Source of the DNA: Ptiloglossa arizonensis
Taxonomy: Eukaryota; Arthropoda; Insecta; Hymenoptera; Colletidae
NCBI RefSeq assembly: GCF_051014685.1
Contig: NW_027478532.1
Location: 496,001 to 560,000 of the forward strand
Reading direction: 5' to 3'
Length of the DNA: 64,000 nucleotides
A program made the position numbers and the translations under genes. The notes beneath the pieces are model-generated. The model made no database searches and was not told the origin of the DNA. It saw nothing but the letters and a program-made list of their open reading frames with translations. This document shows, in pieces, positions 20,592-34,429 of the stretch. The stretch's first letter is position 1. The number at the start of each line of letters is the position of its first letter.

Positions 20592-23500
20592 AATTTTCGC
20601 AGTTCTGCTGCTCGAAACGAATAACTGGAAGGGTCTAGGGGAAAACTACACATACCGTTGTAATCAGGCGAGTTTCTACTTTCAAATGCAACAGAAATTT
20701 TGCGGATTGGTCAATCCGTTCGCGAGATATGGCCGTTTGGATGTAAGAAACGCTTTAGAAACTCAAAATTTTCGCAGTTTTATGCTCGAAACGAATAACT
20801 AGAACGGCCCAGGGGAAGAGAGCGCATACCGTTGTAATCGGGCGAGTTTCTACTTTCAAATGCAACAGAAATTTTGCGGATTGGTCCATCCGTTCGCGAG
20901 ATATGGCAGTTTGGAGGTAAGAAACGCTTGAGAAACTCAAAATTTTCGCAGTTCTGATGCTCGAAACGAATAACTGGAATGGCCTAGGGGAAAACTACAC
21001 ATACTGTTGGAATCGGGCGAGTTTCTACTTTCAGATGCAACAGAAATTTTGCGGATTGGTCAATCCGTTCGCGAGATGTGGCAGTTTGGAGGTAAGAAAC
21101 GCTTGAGAAACTCAAAATTTTCGCAGTTCTGATGCTCGAAACGAATGACTAGAACGGCCTAGGGGAAAAGTGCGCATACCGTTGTAATCGGGCGAGTTTC
21201 TACTTTCAGATGCAACAGAAAGTTTGCTGATTGATCAATCCGTTCGCGAGATATGGCAGTTTGGAGATAAGAAACGCTTTAGAAACTCAAAATTTTCGCA
21301 GTTCTGATGCTCGAAACGAATAACTGGAGTGGCCTAGGGGAAAACTACACATACCGTTGTAATCGGGCGAGTTTCTACTTTCAGATGCAACAGAAATTAT
21401 GCGGATTGGTCAATCCGTTCGCGAGATATGGCAGTTTGGAGGTAAGAAACGCTTGAGAAACTCAAAATTTTCGCAGTTCTGGTGCTCGAAACGAATAACT
21501 GGAACGGTGTAGGGGAAAACTACACACACCGTTGTAATCAGGCGAGTTTCTACTTTCAAATGCAACAGAAATTTTGCGGATTGGTAAATCCGTTCGCAAG
21601 ATATGGCAGTTTGGAAGTAAGAAACGCTTGAGAAACTCAAAATTTTCGCAGTTCTGCTGCTCGAAACGAATAACTGGAACGGTCTAGGGGAAAACTACAC
21701 ATACCGTTGTAATCGGGCGAGTTTCTACTTTCAGATGCAACAGAAATTTTGCGGATTGGTCAATCCGTTCGCGAGATGTGGCAGTTTGGAGATAAGAAAC
21801 GCTTTAGAAACTCAAAATTTTCGCAGTTTTATGCTCGAAACGAATAACTAGAACGGCCCAGGGGAAAAGTGCGCATACCGTTGTAATCGGGCGAGTTTCT
21901 ACTTTCAAATGCAACAGAAATTTTGCGGATTGATCAATCCGTTCGCGAGATATGGCAGTTTGGAGATAAGATACGCTTTAGAAACACAAAATTTTCGCAG
22001 TTCTGGTGCTCGAAACGAATAACTGGAACGGTCTAGGGGAAAACTACACATACCGTTGTAATCAGGCGAGTTTCTACTTTCAAATGCAACAGAAATTTTG
22101 CGGATTGGTCAATCCGTTCGCGAGATATGGCCGTTTGGATGTAAGAAACGCTTTAGAAACTCAAAATTTTCGCAGTTTTATGCTCGAAACGAATAACTAG
22201 AACGGCCCAGGGGAAGAGAGCGCATACCGTTGTAATCGGGCGAGTTTCTACTTTCAAATGCAACAGAAATTTTGCGGATTGGTCCATCCGTTCGCGAGAT
22301 ATGGCAGTTTGGAGGTAAGAAACGCTTGAGAAACTCAAAATTTTCGCAGTTCTGATGCTCGAAACGAATAACTGGAATGGCCTAGGGGAAAACTACACAT
22401 ACCGTTGTAATCGGGCGAGTTTCTACTTTCAGATGCAACAGAAATTTTGCGGATTGGTCAATCCGTTCGCGAGATCTGGCAGTTTGGATGTAAGAAACGC
22501 TTGAGAAACTCAAAATTTTCGCAGTTCTGATGCTCGAAACGAATGACTAGAACGGCCTAGGGGAAAAGTTCGCACACCGTTGTAATCAGGCGAGTTTCTA
22601 CTTTCAGATGCAACAGAAATTTTGCGGATTGATCAATCCGTTCGCGAGATATGGCAGTTTGGAGATAAGAAACGCTTTAGAAACTCAAAATTTTCGCAGC
22701 CTTATGCTCGAAACGAATAACTAGAACGGCCCAGGGGAAAAGTGCGCATACCGTTGTAATCGGGCGAGTTTCTACTTTCAAATGCAACAGGAATTTTGCG
22801 GATTGGTCAATCCGTTCGCGAGATATGTCAGTTTGGATGTAAGAAACGCTTGAGAAACTCAAAATTTTCGCAGTTCTGCTGCTCGAAACGAATAACTGGA
22901 ACGGTCTAGGGGAAAACTACACATACCGTTGTAATCAGGCGAGTTTCTACTTTCAAATGCAACAGAAATTTTGCGGATTGGTCAATCCGTTCGCGAGATA
23001 TGGCCGTTTGGATGTAAGAAACGCTTTAGAAACTCAAAATTTTCGCAGTTTTATGCTCGAAACGAATAACTAGAACGGCCCAGGGGAAGAGAGCGCATAC
23101 CGTTGTAATCGGGCGAGTTTCTACTTTCAAATGCAACAGAAATTTTGCGGATTGGTCCATCCGTTCGCGAGATATGGCAGTTTGGAGGTAAGAAACGCTT
23201 GAGAAACTCAAAATTTTCGCAGTTCTGATGCTCGAAACGAATAACTGGAATGGCCTAGGGGAAAACTACACATACCGTTGTAATCGGGCGAGTTTCTACT
23301 TTCAGATGCAACAGAAATTTTGCGGATTGGTCAATCCGTTCGCGAGATGTGGCAGTTTGGAGGTAAGAAACGCTTGAGAAACTCAAAATTTTCGCAGTTC
23401 TGATGCTCGAAACGAATGACTAGAACGGCCTAGGGGAAAAGTGCGCATACCGTTGTAATCGGGCGAGTTTCTACTTTCAGATGCAACAGAAAGTTTGCTG

Positions 23501-24085
23501 ATTGATCAATCCGTTCGCGAGATATGGCAGTTTGGAGATAAGAAACGCTTTAGAAACTCAAAATTTTCGCAGTTTTATGCTCGAAACGAATAACTAGAAC
23601 GGCCCAGGGGAAAAGTGCGCATACCGTTGTAATCGGGCGAGTTTCTACTTTCAAATGCAACAGAAATTTTGAGGATTGGTCAATCCGTTCGCGAGATATG
23701 GCAGTTTGGAGGTAAGAAACGCTTGAGAAACTCAAAATTTTCGCAGTTCTGATGCTCGAAACGAATAACTGGAGTGGCCTAGGGGAAAACTACACATACC
23801 GTTGTAATCGGGCGAGTTTCTACTTTCAGATGCAACAGAAATTATGCGGATTGGTCAATCCGTTCGCGAGATATGGCAGTTTGGAGGTAAGAAACGCTTG
23901 AGAAACTCAAAATTTTCGCAGTTCTGGTGCTCGAAACGAATAACTGGAACGGTGTAGGGGAAAACTACACACACCGTTGTAATCAGGCGAGTTTCTACTT
24001 TCAAATGCAACAGAAATTTTGCGGATTGGTAAATCCGTTCGCAAGATATGGCAGTTTGGAGGTAAGAAACGCTTGAGAAACTCAA
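20592..24085 (+). repeat. Mosaic block with repeated GGTCCATCCG and GTAAATCCGTTCGCAAG marks
   Basis: A monomer with TTGGTCCATCC and GGGGAAGAGAGCGC occurs near 20,755, 22,153 and 23,026 (offsets 1,398 and 873; 8 and 5 monomers). A class E monomer with TTGGTAAATCCGTTCGCAAG occurs near 21,583 and 24,028 (offset 2,445, 14 monomers). The non-equal offsets show separate copying of pieces. The remaining monomers are ordinary class A, B, C and D copies. Confidence 0.8.
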
Positions 24086-26390
24086 AATTTTCGCAGTTCT
24101 GCTGCTCGAAACGAATAACTGGAACGGTCTAGGGGAAAACTACACATACCGTTGTAATCAGGCGAGTTTCTACTTTCAAATGCAACAGAAATTTTGCGGA
24201 TTGGTCAATCCGTTCGCGAGATATGGCAGTTTGGAGGTAAGAAACGCTTGAGAAACTCAAAATTTTCGCAGTTCTGATGCTCGAAACGAATAACTGGAAT
24301 GGCCTAGGGGAAAACTACACATACCGTTGTAATCGGGCGAGTTTCTACTTTCAGATGCAACAGAAATTTTGCGGATTGGTCAATCCGTTCGCGAGATGTG
24401 GCAGTTTGGATGTAAGAAACGCTTGAGAAACGCAAAATTTTCGCAGTTCTGATGCTCGAAACGAATGACTAGAACGGCCTAGGGGAAAAGTGCGCATACC
24501 GTTGAAATCGGGCGAGTTTCTACTTTCAGAAGCAACAGAAATTTTGCGGATTGATCAATCCCTTCGCGAGATATGGCGGTTTGGAGATAAGAAACGCTTT
24601 AGAAACTCAAAATTTTCGCAGCTTTATGCTCGAAACGAATAACTAGAACGGCCCAGGGGAAAAGTGCGCATACCGTTGTAATCGGGCGAGTTTCTACTTT
24701 CAAATGCAACAGGAATTTTGCGGATTGGTCAATCCGTTCGCGAGATATGGCAGTTTGGATGTAAGGAACGCTTGAGAAACTCAAAATTTTCGCAGTTCTG
24801 ATGCTCGAAACGGATAACTAGAACGGCCCAGGGGAAAAGTGCGCATACCGTTGTAATCGGACGAGTTTCTACTTTCAAATGCAACAGAAATTTTGCGGAT
24901 TGATCAATCCGTTCGCGAGATATGGCAGTTTGGAGATAAGATACGCTTTAGAAACACAAAATTTTCGCAGTTCTGGTGCTCGAAACGAATAACTGGAACG
25001 GTCTAGGGGAAAACTACACATACCGTTGTAATCAGGCGAGTTTCTACTTTCAAATGCAACAGAAATTTTGCGGATTGGTCAATCCGTTCGCGAGATATGG
25101 CAGCTTCGATGTAAGTAACGCTTGAGAAACTCAAAATTTTCGCAGTTCTGATGCTCGAAACGAATAACTGGAACGGTCTAGGGGAAAACTACACATACCT
25201 TTGTAATCGGGCGAGTTTCTACTTAAAGATGCAACAGAAATTTTGCGGATTGATCAATCCGTTCGCGAGATATGGCAGTTTGGAGATAAGAAACGCTTGA
25301 GAAACTCAAAATTTTCGCAGTTCTGATGCTAGAAACGAATGACTAGAACGGCCTAGGGGCGAAGTACGCATACCGTTGTAATCGGGCGAGTGTCTGCTTT
25401 CAGATACAACAGAAATTATGCGAATTGGTCAATCAGTTCGCGAGATATGGCCGTTTGGATGTAAGAAACGCTTTAGAAACTCAAAATTTTCGCAGTTTTA
25501 TGCTCGAAACGAATAACTAGAACGGCCTAGGGGAAGAGAGCGCATACCGTTGTAATCGGGCGAGTTTCTACTTTCAAATGCAACAGAAATTTTGCGGATT
25601 GGTCAATCCGTTCGCGAGATATGGCAGTTTGGAGGTAAGAAACGCTTGAGAAACTCAAAATTTTCGCAGTTCTGATGCTCGAAACGAATAACTGGAATGG
25701 CCTAGGGGAAAACTACACATACCGTTGTAATCGGGCGAGTTTCTACTTTCAGATGCAACAGAAATTTTGCGGATTGGTCAATCCGTTCGCGAGATGTGGC
25801 AGTTTGGACGTAAGAAACGCTTGAGAAACTCAAAATTTTCGCAGTTCTGATGCTCGAAACGAATAACTGGAATGGCCTAGGGGAAAACTACACATACCGT
25901 TGTAATCGGGCGAGTTTCTACTTTCAGATGCAACAGAAATTTTGCGGCTTGATCAATCCGTTCGCGAGATATGGCAGTTTGGAGATAAGAAACGCTTTAG
26001 AAATTCAAAATTTTCGCAGCTTTATGCTCGAAACGAATAACTAGAACGGCCCAGGGGAAAAGTGCGCATACCGTTCTAATCGGGCGAGTTTCTACTTTCA
26101 AACGCAACAGAAATTTTGCGGATTGGTCAATCCGTTCGCGAGAAATGCCAGTTTGGATGTAAGAAACGCTTGAGAAACTCAAAACTTTCGCAGTTCTGCT
26201 GCTCGAAACGAATAACTGGAACGGTCTAGGGGAAAACTACACACACCGTTGTAATCAGGCGAGTTTCTACTTTCAAATGCAACAGAAATTTTGCGGATTG
26301 GTCAATCCGTTCGCGAGATATGGCAGTTTGGACGTAAGAAACGCTTGAGAAACTCAAAATTTTCGCAGTTCTGATGCTCGAAACGAATAA

Positions 26391-29300
26391 CTGGAATGGC
26401 CTAGGGGAAAACAACACATACCGTTGTAATCGGGCGAGTTTCTACTTTCAGATGCAACAGAAATTATGCGGATTGGTCAATCCGTTCGCGAGATATGGCA
26501 GTTTGGAGGTAAGAAACGCTTGAGAAACTCAAAATTTTCGCAGTTCTGGTGCTCGAAACGAATAACTGGAACGGTGTAGGGGAAAACTACACACACCGTT
26601 GTAATCAGGCGAGTTTCTACTTTCCAATGCAACAGAAATTTTGCGGATTGGTCAATCCGTTCGCGAGATATGGCAGTTTGGAGGTAAGAAACGCTTGAGA
26701 AACTCAAAATTTTCGCAGTTCTGGTGCTCGAAACGAATAACTAGAACGGCCCAGGGGAAAAGTGCGCATACCGTTGTAATCGGGCGAGTTTCTACTTTCA
26801 AATGCAACAGAAATTTTGAGGATTGGTCAATCCGTTCGCGAGATATGGCAGTTTGGAGGTAAGAAACGCTTGAGAAACTCAAAATTTTCGCAGTTCTGAT
26901 GCTCGAAACGAATAACTGGAGTGGCCTAGGGGAAAACTACACATACCGTTGTAATCGGGCGAGTTTCTACTTTCAGATGCAACAGAAATTATGCGGATTG
27001 GTCAATCCGTTCGCGAGATATGGCAGTTTGGAGGTAAGAAACGCTTGAGAAACTCAAAATTTTCGCAGTTCTGATGCTCGAAACGAATAACTGGAATGGC
27101 CTAGGGGAAAACAACACATACCGTTGTAATCGGGCGAGTTTCTACTTTCAGATGCAACAGAAATTATGCGGATTGGTCAATCCGTTCGCGAGATATGGCA
27201 GTTTGGAGGTAAGAAACGCTTGAGAAACTCAAAATTTTCGCAGTTCTGGTGCTCGAAACGAATAACTGGAACGGTGTAGGGGAAAACTACACACACCGTT
27301 GTAATCAGGCGAGTTTCTACTTTCAAATGCAACAGAAATTTTGCGGATTGGTAAATCCGTTCGCAAGATATGGCAGTTTGGAGGTAAGAAACGCTTGAGA
27401 AACTCAAAATTTTCGCAGTTCTGCTGCTCGAAACGAATAACTGGAACGGTCTAGGGGAAAACTACACATACCGTTGTAATCAGGCGAGTTTCTACTTTCA
27501 AATGCAACAGAAATTTTGCGGATTGGTCAATCCGTTCGCGAGATATGGCAGTTTGGAGGTAAGAAACGCTTGAGAAACTCAAAATTTTCGCAGTTCTGGT
27601 GCTCGAAACGAATAACTGGAACGGTGTAGGGGAAAACTACACACACCGTTGTAATCAGGCGAGTTTCTACTTTCCAATGCAACAGAAATTTTGCGGATTG
27701 GTCAATCCGTTCGCGAGATATGGCAGTTTGGAGGTAAGAAACGCTTGAGAAACTCAAAATTTTCGCAGTTCTGGTGCTCGAAACGAATAACTAGAACGGC
27801 CCAGGGGAAAAGTGCGCATACCGTTGTAATCGGGCGAGTTTCTACTTTCAAATGCAACAGAAATTTTGAGGATTGGTCAATCCGTTCGCGAGATATGGCA
27901 GTTTGGAGGTAAGAAACGCTTGAGAAACTCAAAATTTTCGCAGTTCTGATGCTCGAAACGAATAACTGGAGTGGCCTAGGGGAAAACTACACATACCGTT
28001 GTAATCGGGCGAGTTTCTACTTTCAGATGCAACAGAAATTATGCGGATTGGTCAATCCGTTCGCGAGATATGGCAGTTTGGAGGTAAGAAACGCTTGAGA
28101 AACTCAAAATTTTCGCAGTTCTGATGCTCGAAACGAATAACTGGAATGGCCTAGGGGAAAACAACACATACCGTTGTAATCGGGCGAGTTTCTACTTTCA
28201 GATGCAACAGAAATTATGCGGATTGGTCAATCCGTTCGCGAGATATGGCAGTTTGGAGGTAAGAAACGCTTGAGAAACTCAAAATTTTCGCAGTTCTGGT
28301 GCTCGAAACGAATAACTGGAACGGTGTAGGGGAAAACTACACACACCGTTGTAATCAGGCGAGTTTCTACTTTCAAATGCAACAGAAATTTTGCGGATTG
28401 GTAAATCCGTTCGCAAGATATGGCAGTTTGGAGGTAAGAAACGCTTGAGAAACTCAAAATTTTCGCAGTTCTGCTGCTCGAAACGAATAACTGGAACGGT
28501 CTAGGGGAAAACTACACATACCGTTGTAATCAGGCGAGTTTCTACTTTCAAATGCAACAGAAATTTTGCGGATTGGTCAATCCGTTCGCGAGATATGGCA
28601 GTTTGGAGGTAAGAAACGCTTGAGAAACTCAAAATTTTCGCAGTTCTGATGCTCGAAACGAATAACTGGAATGGCCTAGGGGAAAACTACACGTACCGTT
28701 GTAATCGGGCGAGTTTCTACTTTCAGATGCAACAGAAATTTTGCGGATTGGTCAATCCGTTCGCGAGATGTGGCAGTTTGGACGTAAGAAACGCTTGAGA
28801 AACTCAAAATTTTCGCAGTTCTGATGCTCGAAACGAATAACTGGAATGGCCTAGGGGAAAACTACACATACCGTTGTAATCGGGCGAGTTTCTACTTTCA
28901 GATGCAACAGAAATTTTGCGGCTTGATCAATCCGTTCGCGAGATATGGCAGTTTGGAGATAAGAAACGCTTTAGAAACTCAAAATTTTCGCAGCTTTATG
29001 CTCGAAACGAATAACTAGAACGGCCCAGGGGAAAAGTGCGCATACCGTTCTAATCGGGCGAGTTTCTACTTTCAAACGCAACAGAAATTTTGCGGATTGG
29101 TCAATCCGTTCGCGAGAAATGCCAGTTTGGATGTAAGAAACGCTTGAGAAACTCAAAACTTTCGCAGTTCTGCTGCTCGAAACGAATAACTGGAACGGTC
29201 TAGGGGAAAACTACACACACCGTTGTAATCAGGCGAGTTTCTACTTTCAAATGCAACAGAAATTTTGCGGATTGGTCAATCCGTTCGCGAGATATGGCAG

Positions 29301-30800
29301 TTTGGACGTAAGAAACGCTTGAGAAACTCAAAATTTTCGCAGTTCTGGTGCTCGAAACGAATAACTGGAACGGTGTAGGGGAAAACTACACACACCGTTG
29401 TAATCGGGCGAGTTTCTACTTTCAGATGCAACAGAAATTATGCGGATTGGTCAATCCGTTCGCGAGATATGGCAGTTTGGAGGTAAGAAACGCTTGAGAA
29501 ACTCAAAATTTTCGCAGTTCTGGTGCTCGAAACGAATAACTGGAACGGTGTAGGGGAAAACTACACACACCGTTGTAATCAGGCGAGTTTCTACTTTCCA
29601 ATGCAACAGAAATTTTGCGGATTGGTCAATCCGTTCGCGAGATATGGCAGTTTGGAGGTAAGAAACGCTTGAGAAACTCAAAATTTTCGCAGTTCTGGTG
29701 CTCGAAACGAATAACTAGAACGGCCCAGGGGAAAAGTGCGCATACCGTTGTAATCGGGCGAGTTTCTACTTTCAAATGCAACAGAAATTTTGAGGATTGG
29801 TCAATCCGTTCGCGAGATATGGCAGTTTGGAGGTAAGAAACGCTTGAGAAACTCAAAATTTTCGCAGTTCTGATGCTCGAAACGAATAACTGGAGTGGCC
29901 TAGGGGAAAACTACACATACCGTTGTAATCGGGCGAGTTTCTACTTTCAGATGCAACAGAAATTATGCGGATTGGTCAATCCGTTCGCGAGATATGGCAG
30001 TTTGGAGGTAAGAAACGCTTGAGAAACTCAAAATTTTCGCAGTTCTGATGCTCGAAACGAATAACTGGAATGGCCTAGGGGAAAACAACACATACCGTTG
30101 TAATCGGGCGAGTTTCTACTTTCAGATGCAACAGAAATTATGCGGATTGGTCAATCCGTTCGCGAGATATGGCAGTTTGGAGGTAAGAAACGCTTGAGAA
30201 ACTCAAAATTTTCGCAGTTCTGGTGCTCGAAACGAATAACTGGAACGGTGTAGGGGAAAACTACACACACCGTTGTAATCAGGCGAGTTTCTACTTTCCA
30301 ATGCAACAGAAATTTTGCGGATTGGTCAATCCGTTCGCGAGATATGGCAGTTTGGAGGTAAGAAACGCTTGAGAAACTCAAAATTTTCGCAGTTCTGGTG
30401 CTCGAAACGAATAACTAGAACGGCCCAGGGGAAAAGTGCGCATACCGTTGTAATCGGGCGAGTTTCTACTTTCAAATGCAACAGAAATTTTGAGGATTGG
30501 TCAATCCGTTCGCGAGATATGGCAGTTTGGAGGTAAGAAACGCTTGAGAAACTCAAAATTTTCGCAGTTCTGATGCTCGAAACGAATAACTGGAGTGGCC
30601 TAGGGGAAAACTACACATACCGTTGTAATCGGGCGAGTTTCTGCTTTCAGATGCAACAGAAATTATGCGGATTGGTCAATCCGTTCGCGAGATATGGCAG
30701 TTTGGAGGTAAGAAACGCTTGAGAAACTCAAAATTTTCGCAGTTCTGCTGCTCGAAACGAATAACTGGAACGGTCTAGGGGAAAACTACACATACCGTTG
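26391..30800 (+). repeat. Four- and six-monomer repeats (700 and 1,050 bp)
   Basis: A four-monomer unit reads class C with AAAACAACACATACC, class E with CTTTCCAATGCAAC, class A with TTTTGAGGATTGG, then class C with GGAGTGG. It starts near 26,391, 29,0xx-derived copies follow at about 29,451 and 30,151 (offset 700). Between them a six-monomer version repeats at an offset of exactly 1,050 (about 26,480-27,500 and 27,530-28,550), gaining two monomers that carry GTAAATCCGTTCGCAAG. A larger offset of 2,974 (17 monomers) links about 25,850-27,000 with 28,824-29,970. This is the most homogeneous stretch of the window. Confidence 0.88.
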
Positions 30801-31199
30801 TAATCAGGCGAGTTTCTACTTTCAAATGCAACAGAAATTTTGCGGATTGGTCAATCCGTTCGCGAGATATGGCAGTTTGGAGGTAAGAAACGCTTGAGAA
30901 ACTCAAAATTTTCGCAGTTCTGATGCTCGAAACGAATAACTGGAATGGCCTAGGGGAAAACTACACGTACCGTTGTAATCGGGCGAGTTTCTACTTTCAG
31001 ATGCAACAGAAATTTTGCGGATTGGTCAATCCGTTCGCGAGATGTGGCAGTTTGGACGTAAGAAACGCTTGAGAAACTCAAAATTTTCGCAGTTCTGATG
31101 CTCGAAACGAATAACTGGAATGGCCTAGGGGAAAACTACACATACCGTTGTAATCGGGCGAGTTTCTACTTTCAGATGCAACAGAAATTATGCGGATTG

Positions 31200-34100
31200 G
31201 TCAATCCGTTCGCGAGATATGGCAGTTTGGAGGTAAGAAACGCTTGAGAAACTCAAAATTTTCGCAGTTCTGGTGCTCGAAACGAATAACTGGAACGGTG
31301 TAGGGGAAAACTACACACACCGTTGTAATCAGGCGAGTTTCTACTTTCAAATGCAACAGAAATTTTGCGGATTGGTCAATCCGTTCGCGAGATATGGCAG
31401 TTTGGAGGTAAGAAACGCTTGAGAAACTCAAAATTTTCGCAGTTCTGATGCTCGAAACGAATAACTGGAATGGCCTAGGGGAAAACTACACATACCGTTG
31501 TAATCGGGCGAGTTTCTACTTTCAGATGCAACAGAAATTTTGCGGATTGGTCAATCCGTTCGCGAGATGTGGCAGTTTGGATGTAAGAAACGCTTGAGAA
31601 ACGCAAAATTTTCGCAGTTCTGATGCTCGAAACGAATGACTAGAACGGCCTAGGGGAAAAGTGCGCATACCGTTGTAATCAGGCGAGTTTCTACTTTCAG
31701 ATGCAACAGAAATTTTGCGGATTGATCAATCCGTTCGCGAGATATGGCAGTATGGAGATAAGAAACGCTTTAGAAACTCAAAATTTTCGCAGCTTTATGC
31801 TCGAAACGAATAACTAGAACGGCCCAGGGGAAAAGTGCGAATACCGTTGTAATCGGGCGAGTTTCTACTTTCAAATGCAACAGGAATTTTGCGGATTGGT
31901 CAATCCGTTCGCGAGATATGGCAGTTTGGAGGTAAGAAACGCTTGAGAAACTCAAAATTTTCGCAGTTCTGATGCTCGAAACGAATAACTAGAACGGCCC
32001 AGGGGAAAAGTACGCATACCGTTGTAATCGGGCGAGTTTCTACTTTCAAATGCAACAGAAATTTTGCGGATTGATCAATCCGTTCGCGAGATATGGCAGT
32101 TTGGAGATAAGAAACGCTTTAGAAACTCAAAATTTTCGCAGTTTTATGCTCGAAACGAATAACTAGAACGGCCCAGTGGAAAAGTGCGCATACCGTTCTA
32201 ATCGGGCGAGTTTCTACTTTCAAATGCAACAGAAATTTTGCGGATTGGTCAATCCGTTCGCGAGAAATGCCAGTTTGGATGTAAGAAACGCTTGAGAAAC
32301 TCAAAACTTTCGCAGTTCTGCTGCTCGAAACGAATAACTGGAACGGTCTAGGGGAAAACTACACATACCGTTGTAATCAGGCGAGTCTCTACTTTCAAAT
32401 GCAACAGAAATTTTGCGGATTGGTCAATCCGTTCGCGAGATATGGCAGTTTGGACGTAAGAAACGCTTGAGAAACTCAAAATTTTCGCAGTTCTGATGCT
32501 CGAAACGAATAACTGGAATGGCCTAGGGGAAAACTACACATACCGTTGTAATCGGGCGAGTTTCTACTTTCAGATGCAACAGAAATTATGCGGATTGGTC
32601 AATCCGTTCGCGAGATATGGCAGTTTGGAGGTAAGAAACGCTTGAGAAACTCAAAATTTTCGCAGTTCTGGTGCTCGAAACGAATAACTGGAACGGTGTA
32701 GGGGAAAACTACACACACCGTTGTAATCAGGCGAGTTTCTACTTTCAAATGCAACAGAAATTTTGCGGATTGGTCAATCCGTTCGCGAGATATGGCAGTT
32801 TGGAGGTAAGAAACGCTTGAGAAACTCAAAATTTTCGCAGTTCTGATGCTCGAAACGAATAACTGGAATGGCCTAGGGGAAAACTACACATACCGTTGTA
32901 ATCGGGCGAGTTTCTACTTTCAGATGCAACAGAAATTTTGCGGATTGGTCAATCCGTTCGCGAGATGTGGCAGTTTGGATGTAAGAAACGCTTGAGAAAC
33001 TCAAAATTTTCGCAGTTCTGATGCTCGAAACGAATGACTAGAACGGCCCAGGGGAAAAGTGCGCATACCGTTGTAATCAGGCGAGTTTCTACTTTCAGAT
33101 GCAACAGAAATTTTGCGGATTGATCAATCCGTTCGCGAGATATGGCAGTTTGGAGATAAGAAACGCTTTAGAAACTCAAAATTTTCGCAGCTTTATGCTC
33201 GAAACGAATAACTAGAACGGCCCAGGGGAAAAGTGCGCATACCGTTGTAATCGGGCGAGTTTCTACTTTCAAATGCAACAGAAATTTTGCGGATTGGTCA
33301 ATCCGTTCGCGAGATATGTCAGTTTGGATGTAAGAAACGCTTGAGAAACTCAAAATTTTCGCAGTTCTGATGCTCGAAACGGATAACTAGAACGGCCCAG
33401 GGGAAAACTACACATACCGTTGTAATCGGGCGAGTTTCTACTTTCAAATGCAACAGAAATTTTGCGGATTGGTCAATCTGTTCGCGAGATATGGCAGTTT
33501 GGAGGTAAGAAACGCTTGAGAAACTCAAAATTTTCGCAGTTCTGATGCTCGAAACGAATGACTAGAACGGCCTAGGGGAAAAGTGCGCATACCCTTGTAA
33601 TCGGGCGAGTTTCTACTTTCAGATGCAACAGAAATTTTGCGGATTGGTCAATCCGTTCGCGAGATGTGGCAGTTTGGAGGTAAGAGACGCTTGAGAAACT
33701 CAAAATTTTCGCAGTTCTGATGCTCGAAACGAATGACTAGAACGGCCTAGGGGAAAAGTGCGCATACCGTTGTAATCGGGCGAGTTTCTACTTTCAGATG
33801 CAACAGAAATTTTGCGGCTTGATCAATCCGTTCGCGAGATATGGCAGTTTGGAGATAAGAAACGCTTTAGAAACTCAAAATTTTCGCAGCTTTATGCTCG
33901 AAACGAATAACTAGAACGGCCCAGGGGAAAATTGCGCATACCGTTGTAATCGGGCGAGCTTCTACTTTCAAATGCAACAGGAATTTTGCGGATTGGTCAA
34001 TCCGTTCGCGAGATATGGCAGTTTGGAGGTAAGAAACGCTTGAGAAACTCAAAATTTTCGCAGTTCTGATGCTCGAAACGAATAACCAGAACGGCCCAGG

Positions 34101-34400
34101 GGAAAAGTGCGCATACCGTTGTAATCGGGCGAGTTTCTACTTTCAAATGCAACAGAAATTTTGCGGATTGATCAATCCGTTCGCGAGATATGGCAGTTTG
34201 GATATAAGAAACGCTTTAGAAACTCAAAATTTTCGCAGCTTTATGCTCGAAACGAATAACTAGAACGGCCCAGGCGAAAAGTGCGCATACCGTTGTAATC
34301 AGGCGAGTTTCTACTTTCAAATGCAACAGAAATTTTGCGGATTGGTCAATCCGTTCGCGAGATATGGCAGTTTGGACGTAAGAAACGCTTGAGAAACTCA
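31200..34400 (+). repeat. Mixed monomers, no clear higher-order unit
   Basis: Classes A, B, C, D and E alternate here without a tandem block that I could delimit. Pieces match elsewhere: class A with AAAATTGCGC and GGGCGAGCTTCTAC at about 33,930 recurs at 35,505, 35,855, 43,370, 49,138 and 61,894. No gene or inserted element is visible. Confidence 0.8.
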
Positions 34401-34429
34401 AAATTTCCGCAGTTCTGATGCTCGAAACG

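Larger units (their letters stand above)
13560..25311 (+). repeat. Tagged monomer pair dispersed at 13.6, 18.8 and 25.1 kb
   Basis: A distinctive pair has GGCAGCTTCGATGTAAGTAACG followed by a class D monomer with ACCTTTGTAATC and CTACTTAAAGATGC. It appears at about 13,570, 18,811 and 25,100. The second member alone occurs at about 5,280. The marks are too specific to arise repeatedly. The last two copies lie in a larger duplicate, about 18,181-19,020 versus 24,472-25,311 (offset 6,291, 36 monomers), which also shares CAGAAGCAACAG, ATCCCTTCGCG and AAACACAAAATTTTCG. Confidence 0.85.
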
